Positions 9,600 to 19,069 are shown, counted from the first letter of the stretch. The stretch: DNA of 64,000 nucleotides from Bradyrhizobium ontarionense (GCF_021088345.1 NZ_CP088156.1:2294001-2358000), one strand, 5' to 3'. Numbers and translations: made by a program. Notes: generated by a model not told the origin, from the sequence alone.

Positions 9600-9870
9600 G
9601 TATCGCCGTGCGCGAACCGGAACAAGCTGGTGGAACTGCGCCGCGTAGCGAAAAAGTTTTGGAACTTTTTTGATGTAAGTGCGTTCCGCGCGTTGCGTTT
9701 CTCGTTCCACGGAACTGGTCTTCCTCGACGTGAACATCGGTTCCCCGCAGTACGCCGCTCCGTCGAGCGGCCTACGATGCTGCATGCCAAAGCGTACGCA
9801 TCCTTGGCCACTCGAGGCGCGATCATCGGTGAGCTAGCGCGGATCCACATGTCAAACAGCATCGGACATG

Positions 9871-10345
9871 GTGTCGCGTTCTCGCGACGCGAAGCGTCCG
9901 AGTCCTGCCGAGACCATGTCCCTTCCGAAAATCGAGAGGGCGCGGGGAAGGCCGGGAGCTCGCCGCTCCCATGGCCCCCGTGCGAATAAAAAGCACGGGG
10001 TAGGAACCACAGGTACGGCCGAGATCCCCCGGCCTTCCCCGCGCAATGGTCTCACGCTTATACGCAGTCGCCCTGGTGCGCCGGCTTGTTGGCCACCATT
10101 CGCGACGACGCGCCGAGGCACGTCGCGCGGGACACCAGCATCGGGGTGTCAGGCCGCTGCGACTTCACGTCCGCGCCATGCCCTTCGTCCGCGTAGCAAG
10201 CTACGCTGCGGCACCTCGCGGCCATCGCTCCCCGCCCCGCGTGTCGTGACGATCGCGCGCAACGCCCCTTGCATGAGGCGGGATGGCCAAGAGAGAAGCA
10301 GATTTCGACAATTCTGAAAACAAGAATATTTTTCACACACCGTCT
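9871..10345. repeat. dispersed ~470-bp intergenic repeat, copy A
   Basis: This segment and 47757–48221 share the same succession of blocks in the same order and spacing. The blocks are an opening 'tctcgcgacgc' motif, a GGAAGGCCGGG arm, a hairpin with an A-rich loop, a GGxACCACAGGT block, the complementary CCCGGCC arm, 'acgcttatacg', 'ttcacgtccgc', and 'gtgacgatcgcg'. Neither copy has a protein frame that is conserved between them. It fills the gap between the HWE kinase and the ICMT-like gene. Confidence 0.75.
9940..10044. ncRNA. structured core of repeat copy A
   Basis: The arm GCGCGGGGAAGGCCGGG (9940–9956) pairs perfectly over 17 bases with 10028–10044. Inside it, CCCCGTGC (9976–9983) pairs with GCACGGGG (9993–10000) around the nine-base loop GAATAAAAA. 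In copy B both stems keep their position but change sequence in a paired fashion, which is evidence for selected structure. Strand and transcription are not known, and it could act as DNA. I call it ncRNA only as the nearest category. Confidence 0.45.
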
Positions 10346-10662
10346 GGACAGCGAGTCGCGCCTTGAATTCGCTCATGAATTCGACGCTTCGGCGCAGACC
10401 AATCCGGATCACGGCAATCGCGCAGATGCGCGTCCGTAGCGGGCCATCATGCCCGCCGGGCAAATCAGGCACACTCTCCTGCATGGATGATGCAAGCGAT
10501 GCATCTTCGCGCGGCACATCCGGATGACAGGATCACGACAACTGCGAACGCGATGACGAGGGACCGTTCATCCGCCGCGGCGCCCTGCTCTCGGCAATGG
10601 ATGTTGACGTGTCCAGGCATCAGCTACTAAGGCAATCGGCTTCGAGATTTGGAGTGCCGAGC
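10346..10662. other. intergenic region upstream of the ICMT-like gene
   Basis: About 300 bases between the repeat and the methyltransferase-like gene show no convincing coding frame and no repeat that I recognise. An in-frame ATG at 10597 would extend the downstream protein by 22 residues, but the extension lacks a ribosome binding site and looks unlike the family. Confidence 0.4.
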
Positions 10663-11175
10663 GTGATCATCGTCTTCATCGTTGCCGCCTTTGCCTATCG
10701 ATTCGCCATGCTGGCCGTCTCGATCCGCAACGAGAAACGGCTGCGCGCCGAGGGGGCCACCGAATATGGCGCGTCAGTGTCGCGCTGGCTGGCGATCGCG
10801 CATGTCGCCTTCTACCTCGCGGCGACCGCCGAGGGCCTTGTTCGCGATGCGCCGCTTGACGCCATCGGCATCGTCGGGTTCGTCATCTACCTGTTCGGCG
10901 CAGTCATGCTGTTCGTGGTGTCACGGCTGCTCGGGCGCGTCTGGACGGTCAAGCTGATGATCGCACGCGACCATCAGTTGGTGACGCATCCCCTGTTCCG
11001 CATGGTCCGCCACCCGAACTACTTCCTCAACATCCTGCCCGAGCTGATCGGCTATGCGCTGACCCTGCACGCCTTCATCACGCTGGTGGTCGGCCTGGTC
11101 GTCTATGCCATCCCGCTCACCCTGCGCATCAGGCAGGAGGAGCAGGTCATGCGGGAGAGGTTTGCGGCTTATTGA
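10663..11175 (+). CDS. isoprenylcysteine carboxylmethyltransferase (ICMT) family membrane protein
   Basis: This 170-residue protein has four to five transmembrane helices and the ICMT/PEMT-like cofactor motif RMVRHPNYFLNILPELIG near residue 120. A closing acidic helix reads RIRQEEQVMRERF. Bacterial members are small SAM-dependent methyltransferases of unknown substrate, despite the eukaryotic family name. I place the start at GTG 10663, which has GGAG eight bases upstream; GTG at 10654 is also in frame. It converges on the TIR-domain gene with only 15 bases between the stop codons. Confidence 0.75.
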   Translation: MIIVFIVAAFAYRFAMLAVSIRNEKRLRAEGATEYGASVSRWLAIAHVAFYLAATAEGLVRDAPLDAIGIVGFVIYLFGAVMLFVVSRLLGRVWTVKLMIARDHQLVTHPLFRMVRHPNYFLNILPELIGYALTLHAFITLVVGLVVYAIPLTLRIRQEEQVMRERFAAY

Positions 11176-11190
11176 GTCGACCGGAGGCCG

Positions 11191-11862
11191 TCAGATCAGT
11201 TGAGCGGCAAGTTCCCTTACGTGCTCGGAGACGTTGGGACTGTTCATGATTGCGAAAGGGTCGAATTCCGCGAAGTCCTCCCTGATGAGGTCACCACCGT
11301 GGTCGAGTATCTCCTTGAAATCATCCCGCCCCAGAACGACGTAGGGCTCAAAGCCGATCGACTGCAGCAAAGCCCATACGTCACCAAGGGTCTCCGGTTG
11401 GCGCCTGCCCAGGGCTTCCGATACCCGGAAGCGAGAAAGCCCGCGCACCATGGCGACGAGATTGACGATGCCCGTGAAGTAATCTTTGCGGAGGTCGATA
11501 TAGATCTTGTCTTCCAGAAAATCGGGCACCTCGGCCTCGCCCACGATGAGCGGAAGCATCACGGTGCGTCCTTCCTTCTGCTCCCGCGCGAGAGCCTTCT
11601 TGTACTCGGTCTTGGTCCAGACCGTCTTGTTGTAGTTCTCGGTGATGAGGATCGCGATGTAACGCGAGGCATCCATGGCCTTTGCGATTTCGTCGGTGAG
11701 GCTCTGGCCGACTTCCATCTCCCAATCATCCAGCCAAACGTCGAGTGAGCAGAAGTTCAGCGTCTTTGCGAGTTGAACGGCGGCCTTCTTGTCTCGCGAC
11801 GAGTGACTGAGAAAAATGTCAGGAACGGCTGTTCGCTTCGCACCGCGCTGCACCGGCATCAT
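11191..11862 (-). CDS. orphan TIR-domain protein
   Basis: This 223-residue protein begins with a TIR domain at about residues 14–140. DIFLSHSSRDKKAAVQLAK is the first strand and helix; VWLDDWEMEVGQSL contains Glu48 and Glu50, one of which should be the catalytic glutamate of NAD-cleaving TIR domains; IAILITENYNKTVW follows. The last 80 residues are rich in acidic and hydrophobic residues and resemble nothing I recognise. There is no transmembrane segment, no signal peptide and no adjacent Thoeris, CBASS or pAgo partner. It could be a stand-alone NADase effector or a signalling protein. The tandem ATG codons at 11860–11862 and 11857–11859 leave the exact start uncertain by one residue. Confidence 0.85.
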   Translation of the reverse strand: MMPVQRGAKRTAVPDIFLSHSSRDKKAAVQLAKTLNFCSLDVWLDDWEMEVGQSLTDEIAKAMDASRYIAILITENYNKTVWTKTEYKKALAREQKEGRTVMLPLIVGEAEVPDFLEDKIYIDLRKDYFTGIVNLVAMVRGLSRFRVSEALGRRQPETLGDVWALLQSIGFEPYVVLGRDDFKEILDHGGDLIREDFAEFDPFAIMNSPNVSEHVRELAAQLI

Positions 11863-12128
11863 CGCTCAATTCCCTGTTTCACTCGCGGGAGTTGGATTCC
11901 AGACCGCACGTCAGGCACGATGAGCTTGCCTCGCCCTCCACGTGCAGGTCAAGCGCCGCCTCTACCGCCCTAAACCGGGGGTCGAAACGACGGTGAAGCA
12001 CGGCCGCAACAAATATCGATGGCTGTCCGGTCTCAGGCGCGCTTCCTGCCTCGGACAGGTCGAGGACGGCCGCCCGGTCGTTTGCGCGCCGAGTCCATCA
12101 GACGTAACCCAGCGCGAGGTGAAGGCCT

Positions 12129-13022
12129 TTACGCCTGCAGGCTCGGCGCGACCTCGCGCGCGATTTGAACGAGAGCCGCGATCAGCGGCGTCATCGGGTC
12201 GCGCTGCGGGATGACGAGGCCGATCTGATAGTTGATCACGGGATCGTTGATCGGAATCGAGCGCACCTTGTCGGCGAGCCCCAGCGTCTCCGCAAGCTTG
12301 GCCGGCATCACGCTGGCCCAGCGGCCCGTCTTCACATGGGTGTAGAGCACGAGCAGGGAATTCGACGTGAGCGTCGGCGTGACCTCGTTCCCGGCGGCGC
12401 GCAGCGCGCGATCGATGATGCGGCGGTTCTGCATGTCCGGCGTCAGCAGGCACAGCGGCACCTGCCCGACCTCCTGCCAGGTCACCTGCTCGCGATCGCC
12501 GAACATTGCATCCGGCGCGGTCAGCAGCCGATAGCTTTCGTTGTACAGCGGGATGGTGCGGACGCGGCCGATCGGCTCGTTCTCGATGTAGGTCAGCCCG
12601 GCGTCGACTTCGAGGTTTTCCAGCAGGCCGAGCACGTCGGCGGACGTGCACGACATGATGCGGAAACGCACCTCCGGATGACGCGCGCGAAACGGCGTCG
12701 TCAGCGACGCGACCATACCGAGCACGGTCGGCACCGCCGCGATCCGGATTTCCCCGGACAGCTTGTCCTTGAGGCCGTTGATCTCCTGGCGCATCGCCCG
12801 GAAATCCCCGACGATGCGGCGCGCCCAGTCCAGCGTGCGCTCGCCTTCGGGCGTGAACCCCTGGAAGCGCGAGCCGCGCTGCACCAGCATCACCCCGAGG
12901 ATCTCCTCGAGCTGCTTGATGCTGGTCGACATGGTCGGCTGGGTGACGCCGCAGGTCTCGGCGGCGCGGCCGAAATGCCGCTCCTTGGCGAGTGCCAGCA
13001 ACAATTCGAGCTTATCGATCAA
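12129..13022 (-). CDS. LysR-family regulator, probable regulator of the formate dehydrogenase operon
   Basis: This protein of about 297 residues has an N-terminal winged helix (LALAKERHFGRAAETCGVTQPTMSTSIKQLEE) and a substrate-binding effector domain. It is divergent from fdsG, the classical position for a LysR activator of an fds operon. The start is probably TTG at 13022 (TTG-ATC-GAT-AAG), with a G-rich ribosome binding site on the coding strand. Another in-frame TTG at 13046 would add eight residues, and no ATG fits the family's usual N-terminus. The effector is presumably formate or a related C1 signal, which is inference. Confidence 0.85.
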   Translation of the reverse strand: MIDKLELLLALAKERHFGRAAETCGVTQPTMSTSIKQLEEILGVMLVQRGSRFQGFTPEGERTLDWARRIVGDFRAMRQEINGLKDKLSGEIRIAAVPTVLGMVASLTTPFRARHPEVRFRIMSCTSADVLGLLENLEVDAGLTYIENEPIGRVRTIPLYNESYRLLTAPDAMFGDREQVTWQEVGQVPLCLLTPDMQNRRIIDRALRAAGNEVTPTLTSNSLLVLYTHVKTGRWASVMPAKLAETLGLADKVRSIPINDPVINYQIGLVIPQRDPMTPLIAALVQIAREVAPSLQA

Positions 13023-13287
13023 GCAGCGGGCCCCCAGAAGTTGCAATCGCGGGCGTCGCCCGTGCGAAGCGCATCGTCATCACCGCGCGTTTCCATAGCA
13101 CGGCCGGACAGCTCTCGACACCGCAAAGGGCGCCACGGCGCCGACTTGCGGCCGCCGCTTTTCAGTCAATTTTTAACAATCCGTCGATTGCTTTTCGCTA
13201 TCGCAGCACGGGACAGCTTTATTGATATCTCGAACGATTCCAACTCTGATGCCGCCAACCATTCGCAACGCAACAATCGGGATGAGA
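13023..13287. promoter_or_regulatory. divergent promoter region between the LysR gene and fdsG
   Basis: This region separates the divergent regulator from the fds operon and is markedly AT-rich at 13160–13260 ('caatttttaacaatcc', 'tttattgatatctcg') compared with its surroundings. LysR operators (T-N11-A palindromes) and the fdsG promoter are expected here. I could not single out one box with confidence. Confidence 0.45.
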
Positions 13288-13764
13288 ATGACGCCGGTCT
13301 ATGAACCCTGGGAGGCGGCGCGCGGCGCCGACATCATCGCCGAGCACAGCAAGCTGGAGGGCGCAACCCTGCCGATCCTCCATGCCTTGCAGGAAACATT
13401 CGGCCATGTGCCGGAGGATGCGCTGCCGATGATCGCGTCGGCGCTGAACCTGTCGCGCGCCGAAGTCTACGGCGTCTTCACCTTTTATCACGATTTTCGC
13501 AGCCGACCGGCCGGACGGCACGTCCTGAAGTTGTGCCGCGCGGAAGCCTGCCAGGCCGCGGGCGGGGATGCGCTGGCGGCCCGCGCCGAAGCCAAGCTGG
13601 GCATCGCGCTCGGCAACACCACGGCGGACGAGCGCGTGACGCTCGAGCCGATCTACTGCCTCGGCCTGTGCGCCACCGCGCCGTCCGCCATGCTCGATGG
13701 CCGCCTCGTCGGCCGTCTCGATGAAGCCCGCATCGATGCCCTCGTGTCGGAGGCCCAACGATGA
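13288..13764 (+). CDS. fdsG: NAD-dependent formate dehydrogenase gamma subunit
   Basis: This 158-residue protein is a NuoE-like [2Fe-2S] thioredoxin-fold subunit. The cluster cysteines appear as LCRAEACQ near residue 80 and YCLGLCATAP near residue 117, the spacing typical of the family. It passes electrons within the FdsGBAD complex in the cytoplasm. The open frame extends to 13222, but the family usually begins at a motif like MTPVYEPWEAARG, so I chose the ATG at 13288; ATG codons at 13249 and 13282 are alternatives. Its stop overlaps the fdsB start (ATGA), so translation of the pair is coupled. Confidence 0.92.
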   Translation: MTPVYEPWEAARGADIIAEHSKLEGATLPILHALQETFGHVPEDALPMIASALNLSRAEVYGVFTFYHDFRSRPAGRHVLKLCRAEACQAAGGDALAARAEAKLGIALGNTTADERVTLEPIYCLGLCATAPSAMLDGRLVGRLDEARIDALVSEAQR

Positions 13765-15317
13765 GCCTGCGTCTTTTTGTCCCGTGCGATGCCGGCGCAC
13801 TCGCCGTCGGCGCCGATGAGGTTGCGCAGGCGCTGCACGGCGCGGCGCTGGAACGCGGTGTCGAAATCGAGATCGTCAGGAACGGCTCGCGTGGGTTGTA
13901 CTGGCTGGAGCCATTGGTCGAACTGGCGACCGCGCAGGGCCGCTTCGCCTTCGGCCCGGTGACCACTGATGACGTGCCGTCGCTGCTCGACGCCATCATT
14001 GCCGACAAGCCGCACAAGCTGTCGCTCGGCCTGACCGAGGAGATTCCCTGGCTGAAGCGGCAGACCCGCCTCACCTTCGCCCGCTGCGGCATCGTCGATC
14101 CGCTCTCGCTCGACGACTACCGCGCCCATGGCGGCTACAAGGGCCTGACCCGCGCGCTGACCCTGACGCCGGATGCCGTCATCGCCGAGGTCACGACGTC
14201 GGGCCTGCGCGGCCGCGGCGGCGCCGGCTTCCCGACCGGCATCAAGTGGAAGACGGTGTCGCAGACCGCGGCCGACCGCAAATACGTCATCTGCAATGCC
14301 GACGAGGGCGACAGCGGCACCTTCGCCGACCGCATGCTGATGGAAGGCGACCCCTTCGTGCTGATCGAAGGCATGACCATCTGCGGCCTCGCGGTGGGCG
14401 CCACCAAGGGCTACATCTACACGCGATCGGAATACCCGCACGCGATCGCGACCATGGCCAAGGCGATCGAGATCGCCAGGAAGGCCGGCTTGCTCGGCGA
14501 CAAGGTCGCCGGCTCCAACTATACCTTCGATCTCGAGGTCCGCACCGGCGCCGGCGCCTATGTCTGCGGCGAAGAGACCGCGCTGATGGAGAGCCTCGAG
14601 GGCAAGCGCGGCCTGGTGCGCGCCAAGCCGCCGCTGCCCGCCCATCACGGCCTGTTCGGCAAGCCGACCGTGGTCAACAATCTCTTGTCGTTCGCGGCTA
14701 TCCCTTTCATCCTCGACGAGGGCGCCAAGGCCTATGCCGATTTCGGCATGGGGCGCTCGCGCGGCACGATGCCGATCCAGATCGCCGGCAACGTCAAGTT
14801 CGGCGGCCTGTTCGAGACCGCGTTCGGCATCACGCTGGGCGACATCGTCGACGACGTCGGCGGCGGCACCTTCACCGGCCGTCCCGTCCGCGCGGTCCAG
14901 GTCGGCGGCCCGCTCGGGGCCTACTTCCCGCGCGCGCTGTTCGACACCCCGTTCGACTACGAGGCATTTGCTGCCAGGGATGGCCTGATCGGCCATGGCG
15001 GCATCGTCGTGTTCGACGACAGCGTCGACATGTCGAAGCAGGCGCGTTTCGCGATGGAGTTCTGCGCCATCGAATCCTGCGGCAAGTGCACGCCCTGCCG
15101 CATCGGCTCGACCCGCGGCGCCGAGACCATCGACAAGATCCGCCGCGGCGAGCGCGTGCCTGAGAACATCGCCCTGGTCGAGGACCTCTGCGGCACCATG
15201 AAGCTCGGCTCGCTGTGCGCACTCGGCGGCTTCACGCCCTACCCGGTGCTGTCGGCGCTCAAGCATTTCCGCGAAGATTTCGGACCCCAGCAGCCGCGTT
15301 TGCAGGCTGCGGAATAG
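13761..15317 (+). CDS. fdsB: NAD-dependent formate dehydrogenase beta subunit
   Basis: This 518-residue subunit oxidises the electron chain and reduces NAD+ with FMN. The N-terminal 110 residues form a thioredoxin-like domain. A NuoF-like core follows, with the NADH/FMN glycine loop GLRGRGGAGFPTGIKWK near residue 150 and the [4Fe-4S] motif SCGKCTPCRIGSTRG near residue 438. The ATGA overlap with fdsG and the 22-base gap to fdsA mark one operon. The N-terminal domain fused to the NuoF core is normal for fds-type enzymes. Confidence 0.95.
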   Translation: MSLRLFVPCDAGALAVGADEVAQALHGAALERGVEIEIVRNGSRGLYWLEPLVELATAQGRFAFGPVTTDDVPSLLDAIIADKPHKLSLGLTEEIPWLKRQTRLTFARCGIVDPLSLDDYRAHGGYKGLTRALTLTPDAVIAEVTTSGLRGRGGAGFPTGIKWKTVSQTAADRKYVICNADEGDSGTFADRMLMEGDPFVLIEGMTICGLAVGATKGYIYTRSEYPHAIATMAKAIEIARKAGLLGDKVAGSNYTFDLEVRTGAGAYVCGEETALMESLEGKRGLVRAKPPLPAHHGLFGKPTVVNNLLSFAAIPFILDEGAKAYADFGMGRSRGTMPIQIAGNVKFGGLFETAFGITLGDIVDDVGGGTFTGRPVRAVQVGGPLGAYFPRALFDTPFDYEAFAARDGLIGHGGIVVFDDSVDMSKQARFAMEFCAIESCGKCTPCRIGSTRGAETIDKIRRGERVPENIALVEDLCGTMKLGSLCALGGFTPYPVLSALKHFREDFGPQQPRLQAAE

Positions 15318-15339
15318 CAATCGGAACAGGACATCGGCC

Positions 15340-18219
15340 ATGTCGCTCATCCACGAAACCGATTACGGCACACCCCGCTCCAAGTCCGAGACGATGGTCA
15401 CGCTCACCATCGACGGCCAGAGCATCACCGTGCCCGAGGGCACCTCGATCATGCGCGCGGCCATGGAGGCCGGCACGCAGATCCCGAAGCTGTGCGCGAC
15501 CGACATGGTCGATGCGTTCGGCTCCTGCCGGCTCTGCCTCGTCGAGGTCGAGGGCCGCAACGGCACGCCGGCGTCGTGCACGACGCCGGTCGCGGCCGGG
15601 CTCGTCGTCCACACCCAGACCGAGCGGCTGAAGAAGATCCGCAAGGGCGTGATGGAGCTCTACATCTCCGACCATCCGCTCGACTGCCTGACCTGCGCCG
15701 CCAATGGCGATTGCGAGCTGCAGGACATGGCCGGCGCCGTCGGCCTGCGCGACGTGCGCTACGGCAACCAGGGTGAGAACCACGTGTTCGCGGACGCCTG
15801 CGGCGAGGCCAACCCGGCCTGGTTGCCCAAGGACGAGTCCAATCCCTATTTCACCTATGATCCTTCCAAATGCATCGTCTGCTCGCGCTGCGTCCGCGCC
15901 TGCGAAGAGGTCCAGGGCACGTTCGCGCTGACGATCTCCGGCCGCGGCTTCGACAGCCGGGTGTCGCCGGGCATGAGCGAAAGCTTCTTAGGCTCCGAGT
16001 GCGTGTCCTGCGGCGCCTGCGTGCAGGCCTGCCCGACCGCGACCCTGACCGAGAAGAGCGTGATCGAGATCGGCCAGCCCGAGCATTCGGCGGTGACCAC
16101 CTGCGCCTATTGCGGCGTCGGCTGCACCTTCAAGGCCGAGATGCGCGGCGAGGAAGTCGTGCGCATGGTGCCGTACAAGGACGGCAAGGCCAATCGCGGC
16201 CATTCCTGCGTCAAGGGCCGCTTCGCCTGGGGCTATGCGACCCACAAGGAGCGCATCCTCAAGCCGATGATCCGCGAGACCATCGACCAGCCCTGGCGCG
16301 AAGTCTCCTATGACGAGGCCTTCACCTTCGCCGCCAAGAAGATGCGCGGGATCCAGGCCAAATACGGCCGCGACTCGATCGGCGGCATCACCTCCTCCCG
16401 CTGCACCAACGAGGAAACCTACCTCGTTCAGAAGCTGATCCGCGGCGGCTTCGGCAACAACAACGTCGACACCTGCGCCCGCGTCTGCCACTCGCCGACC
16501 GGCTACGGCCTCGCGACGACCTTCGGCACCTCCGCCGGCACGCAGGACTTCGACTCCGTCGAGGACAGCGACGTCATCATGGTGATCGGCGCCAACCCGA
16601 CCGATGCGCATCCGGTGTTCGGCTCGCGTATGAAGAAGCGGCTGCGCGAGGGCGCCAGGCTGATCGTGGTCGATCCGCGCAAGATCGACCTGGTGAAGTC
16701 GGCGCATGTCGAGGCGGACTATCATCTGCCGCTGCTGCCCGGCACCAACGTCGCGATCATGACCGCGATGGCGCATGTGATCGTCACCGAAGGCCTCGTC
16801 AACGAGGCCTTCGTGCGCGAGCGCTGTGACTGGAGCGAATTCCAGGACTGGGCCGAATTCGTCTCCCAGGAGAAGAACAGCCCCGAGGCGATCGCCAAGA
16901 TCTCCGGCGTGGATGCAGAGGCGATCCGCGGCGCAGCACGGCTCTATGCCACTGGCGGCAATGGCGCGATCTATTACGGGCTCGGGGTCACCGAGCACAG
17001 CCAGGGCTCGACCACGGTGATCGCGATCGCCAATCTCGCGATGGCGACCGGCAATATCGGCCGCCGCGGCGTCGGCGTGAACCCGCTGCGCGGCCAGAAC
17101 AACGTGCAGGGTTCCTGCGACATGGGCTCGTTCCCGCACGAGCTGCCGGGCTACCGGCACATCTCGGGCGACGCGGTGCGCGACCAGTTCGAGGCGATGT
17201 GGAACGTCAAGCTCAACCCCGAGCCGGGCCTGCGCATCCCCAACATGTTCGACTCGGCGATCGACGGCACCTTCATGGGCCTCTACGTGCAGGGTGAGGA
17301 CATCCTGCAGTCCGATCCCAACACCACCCATGTGGTGCAGGCGCTGTCGTCGATGGAATGCGTGATCGTGCAGGACCTGTTCCTGAACGAGACCGCCAAC
17401 TACGCCCACGTGTTCCTGCCCGGCTCGACCTTCCTGGAGAAGGACGGCACCTTCACCAACGCCGAGCGCCGCATCCAGCGCGTGCGCAAGGTGATGACCC
17501 CGCGTAACGGCCTCGCCGACTGGGAGGTCACGATCGGGCTCGCCAAGGCGATGGGCTTCGAGATGAAGTACAACCATCCGTCCGAGATCATGGACGAGAT
17601 CGCGGCGCTGACGCCGACCTTCACCGGCGTCTCCTATCAGAAGCTCGAGGAGATGGGCTCGGTGCAGTGGCCCTGCAACGAGAAGTTCCCCGAGGGCTCG
17701 CCGATCATGCATGTCGACGGCTTCGTCCGCGGCAAGGGCAAGTTCGTCGTCACCGAATATGTCGCGACCGACGAGCGAACCGGGCCACGTTTTCCGCTGC
17801 TGCTCACGACGGGGCGCATCCTGTCGCAGTACAATGTCGGCGCCCAGACGCGGCGCACCGACAACGTGGTGTGGCATGGCGAGGACGTGCTGGAGATCCA
17901 TCCGCACGACGCCGAGCAGCGCGGCATTCGCGACGGCGACTGGGTGCGGCTGATCAGCCGCGCCGGCGAGACCACGCTGCATGCGCTGATCTCCGAGCGT
18001 GTGGCCCCGGGCGTGGTCTACACCACGTTCCACCATCCGCTGACGCAGGCGAACGTGATCACGACCGACTATTCGGACTGGGCCACCAACTGTCCGGAGT
18101 ACAAGGTCACTGCCGTGCAGGTGTCGCAGTCCAACGGTCCGTCGGACTGGCAGAAGGCCTATGATGAGCAGGCCCGCAACTCGCGTCGTATCTCCCCGGT
18201 CGTGGAGGCGGCGGAGTAA
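15340..18219 (+). CDS. fdsA: molybdenum formate dehydrogenase alpha (catalytic) subunit
   Basis: This 959-residue catalytic subunit converts formate to CO2 at a bis-MGD molybdenum centre. Cofactor motifs occur in the expected order. They are an N-terminal [2Fe-2S] domain (FGSCRLCLVEVEG), a His/Cys [4Fe-4S] site (HPLDCLTCAANGDCELQ), two ferredoxin motifs (CIVCSRCVRACEE and CVSCGACVQACPT), and the [4Fe-4S] site of the catalytic domain (CAYCGVGC). Cys383 in ARVCHSPTGYG is the molybdenum ligand, so this is a cysteine rather than selenocysteine enzyme; the adjacent histidine is also conserved. The C-terminal MGD-binding domain is complete. Length equals characterised Rhodobacter and Cupriavidus FdsA. 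Confidence 0.97.
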   Translation: MSLIHETDYGTPRSKSETMVTLTIDGQSITVPEGTSIMRAAMEAGTQIPKLCATDMVDAFGSCRLCLVEVEGRNGTPASCTTPVAAGLVVHTQTERLKKIRKGVMELYISDHPLDCLTCAANGDCELQDMAGAVGLRDVRYGNQGENHVFADACGEANPAWLPKDESNPYFTYDPSKCIVCSRCVRACEEVQGTFALTISGRGFDSRVSPGMSESFLGSECVSCGACVQACPTATLTEKSVIEIGQPEHSAVTTCAYCGVGCTFKAEMRGEEVVRMVPYKDGKANRGHSCVKGRFAWGYATHKERILKPMIRETIDQPWREVSYDEAFTFAAKKMRGIQAKYGRDSIGGITSSRCTNEETYLVQKLIRGGFGNNNVDTCARVCHSPTGYGLATTFGTSAGTQDFDSVEDSDVIMVIGANPTDAHPVFGSRMKKRLREGARLIVVDPRKIDLVKSAHVEADYHLPLLPGTNVAIMTAMAHVIVTEGLVNEAFVRERCDWSEFQDWAEFVSQEKNSPEAIAKISGVDAEAIRGAARLYATGGNGAIYYGLGVTEHSQGSTTVIAIANLAMATGNIGRRGVGVNPLRGQNNVQGSCDMGSFPHELPGYRHISGDAVRDQFEAMWNVKLNPEPGLRIPNMFDSAIDGTFMGLYVQGEDILQSDPNTTHVVQALSSMECVIVQDLFLNETANYAHVFLPGSTFLEKDGTFTNAERRIQRVRKVMTPRNGLADWEVTIGLAKAMGFEMKYNHPSEIMDEIAALTPTFTGVSYQKLEEMGSVQWPCNEKFPEGSPIMHVDGFVRGKGKFVVTEYVATDERTGPRFPLLLTTGRILSQYNVGAQTRRTDNVVWHGEDVLEIHPHDAEQRGIRDGDWVRLISRAGETTLHALISERVAPGVVYTTFHHPLTQANVITTDYSDWATNCPEYKVTAVQVSQSNGPSDWQKAYDEQARNSRRISPVVEAAE

Positions 18220-18220
18220 G

Positions 18221-19069
18221 ATGGCCGATGCGGTGCGCATCGCAAATCGTCTGGTCTGGCGCGACGGAGCCCTCAGTGAGGGCACCCGTCGCGTGCCGGA
18301 GGAGACCGCGGTCGCGCTGACCTATAATGGCGGCACTTATGCGGTCATGATGGCGACGCCGCAGGACCTTGCGGACTTCGCCATCGGCTTCAGTCTCAAT
18401 GAAGGGCTGATCGCCGCGCGCGACGAGATCATTTCGCTGGACGTCGTTTCTCTTCCCGACGGGATCGAGCTCAGGATGTGGTTGCCCGACGCGTTGGCGC
18501 AGCGTCTGGCCGAGCGTCGCCGCGCCTTCGCGGGACCAACCGGCTGCGGATTGTGCGGCATCGATTCGATCGCCGAAGCGGTGCGGCCGGTGGCGCGCGT
18601 GCCCGAAGGCCGCGGCTTCCTTCCGCGCGACGTGATGACCGCGCTCGCCGCGATCGAGCCGCTGCAGAAGCTCAATCACGAGACCCGTGCCGTGCATGCC
18701 GCGGCGTTCTGGAGCCCCGCCCGCGGCATCGTCGCCCTGCGCGAGGATGTCGGCCGCCACAACGCGCTCGACAAGCTCGCCGGCCACCTTGCGCAAACGC
18801 GCGCGCGCGCGAGCGACGGCATCGTGCTGCTGACGAGTCGCGTCTCCGTCGAGCTGGTGCAGAAGGCTGCCGCGATGGGCGCGCCGGTCATGGTGGCCGT
18901 ATCGGCGCCGACAGCGCTTGCGATCCGCATGGCCGACGCCGCCGGCATCACCCTGATCGCCGTCGCCCGCAACGACGGCTTTGAAATCTTCACCCATCCC
19001 GAACGGATCGTCGCGGGCACTGATCCGGGCGCGCGATCAACACAAGCGGACCAATCCCATGTCGCATAG
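18221..19069 (+). CDS. fdhD: formate dehydrogenase sulfurtransferase FdhD (FdsC)
   Basis: This 282-residue protein is required to sulfurate the molybdenum cofactor before insertion into FdsA. The catalytic cysteine loop is visible as GPTGCGLCGIDS near residue 108, and the cofactor-binding part includes HAAAFWSPARGIVALREDVGRHNALDK. ATG at 18221 follows the fdsA stop directly (TAAG-ATG). Its 3' end overlaps the fdsD start by 11 bases, so the gene is coupled to the structural genes on both sides. The location inside the operon supports the FdsC role. Confidence 0.94.
   Translation: MADAVRIANRLVWRDGALSEGTRRVPEETAVALTYNGGTYAVMMATPQDLADFAIGFSLNEGLIAARDEIISLDVVSLPDGIELRMWLPDALAQRLAERRRAFAGPTGCGLCGIDSIAEAVRPVARVPEGRGFLPRDVMTALAAIEPLQKLNHETRAVHAAAFWSPARGIVALREDVGRHNALDKLAGHLAQTRARASDGIVLLTSRVSVELVQKAAAMGAPVMVAVSAPTALAIRMADAAGITLIAVARNDGFEIFTHPERIVAGTDPGARSTQADQSHVA

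Noticed and set aside
15988..18285. A 765-codon open frame on the minus strand
   Set aside because: It is antisense to fdsA, whose cofactor motifs are unambiguous; long antisense frames are expected at this GC content.
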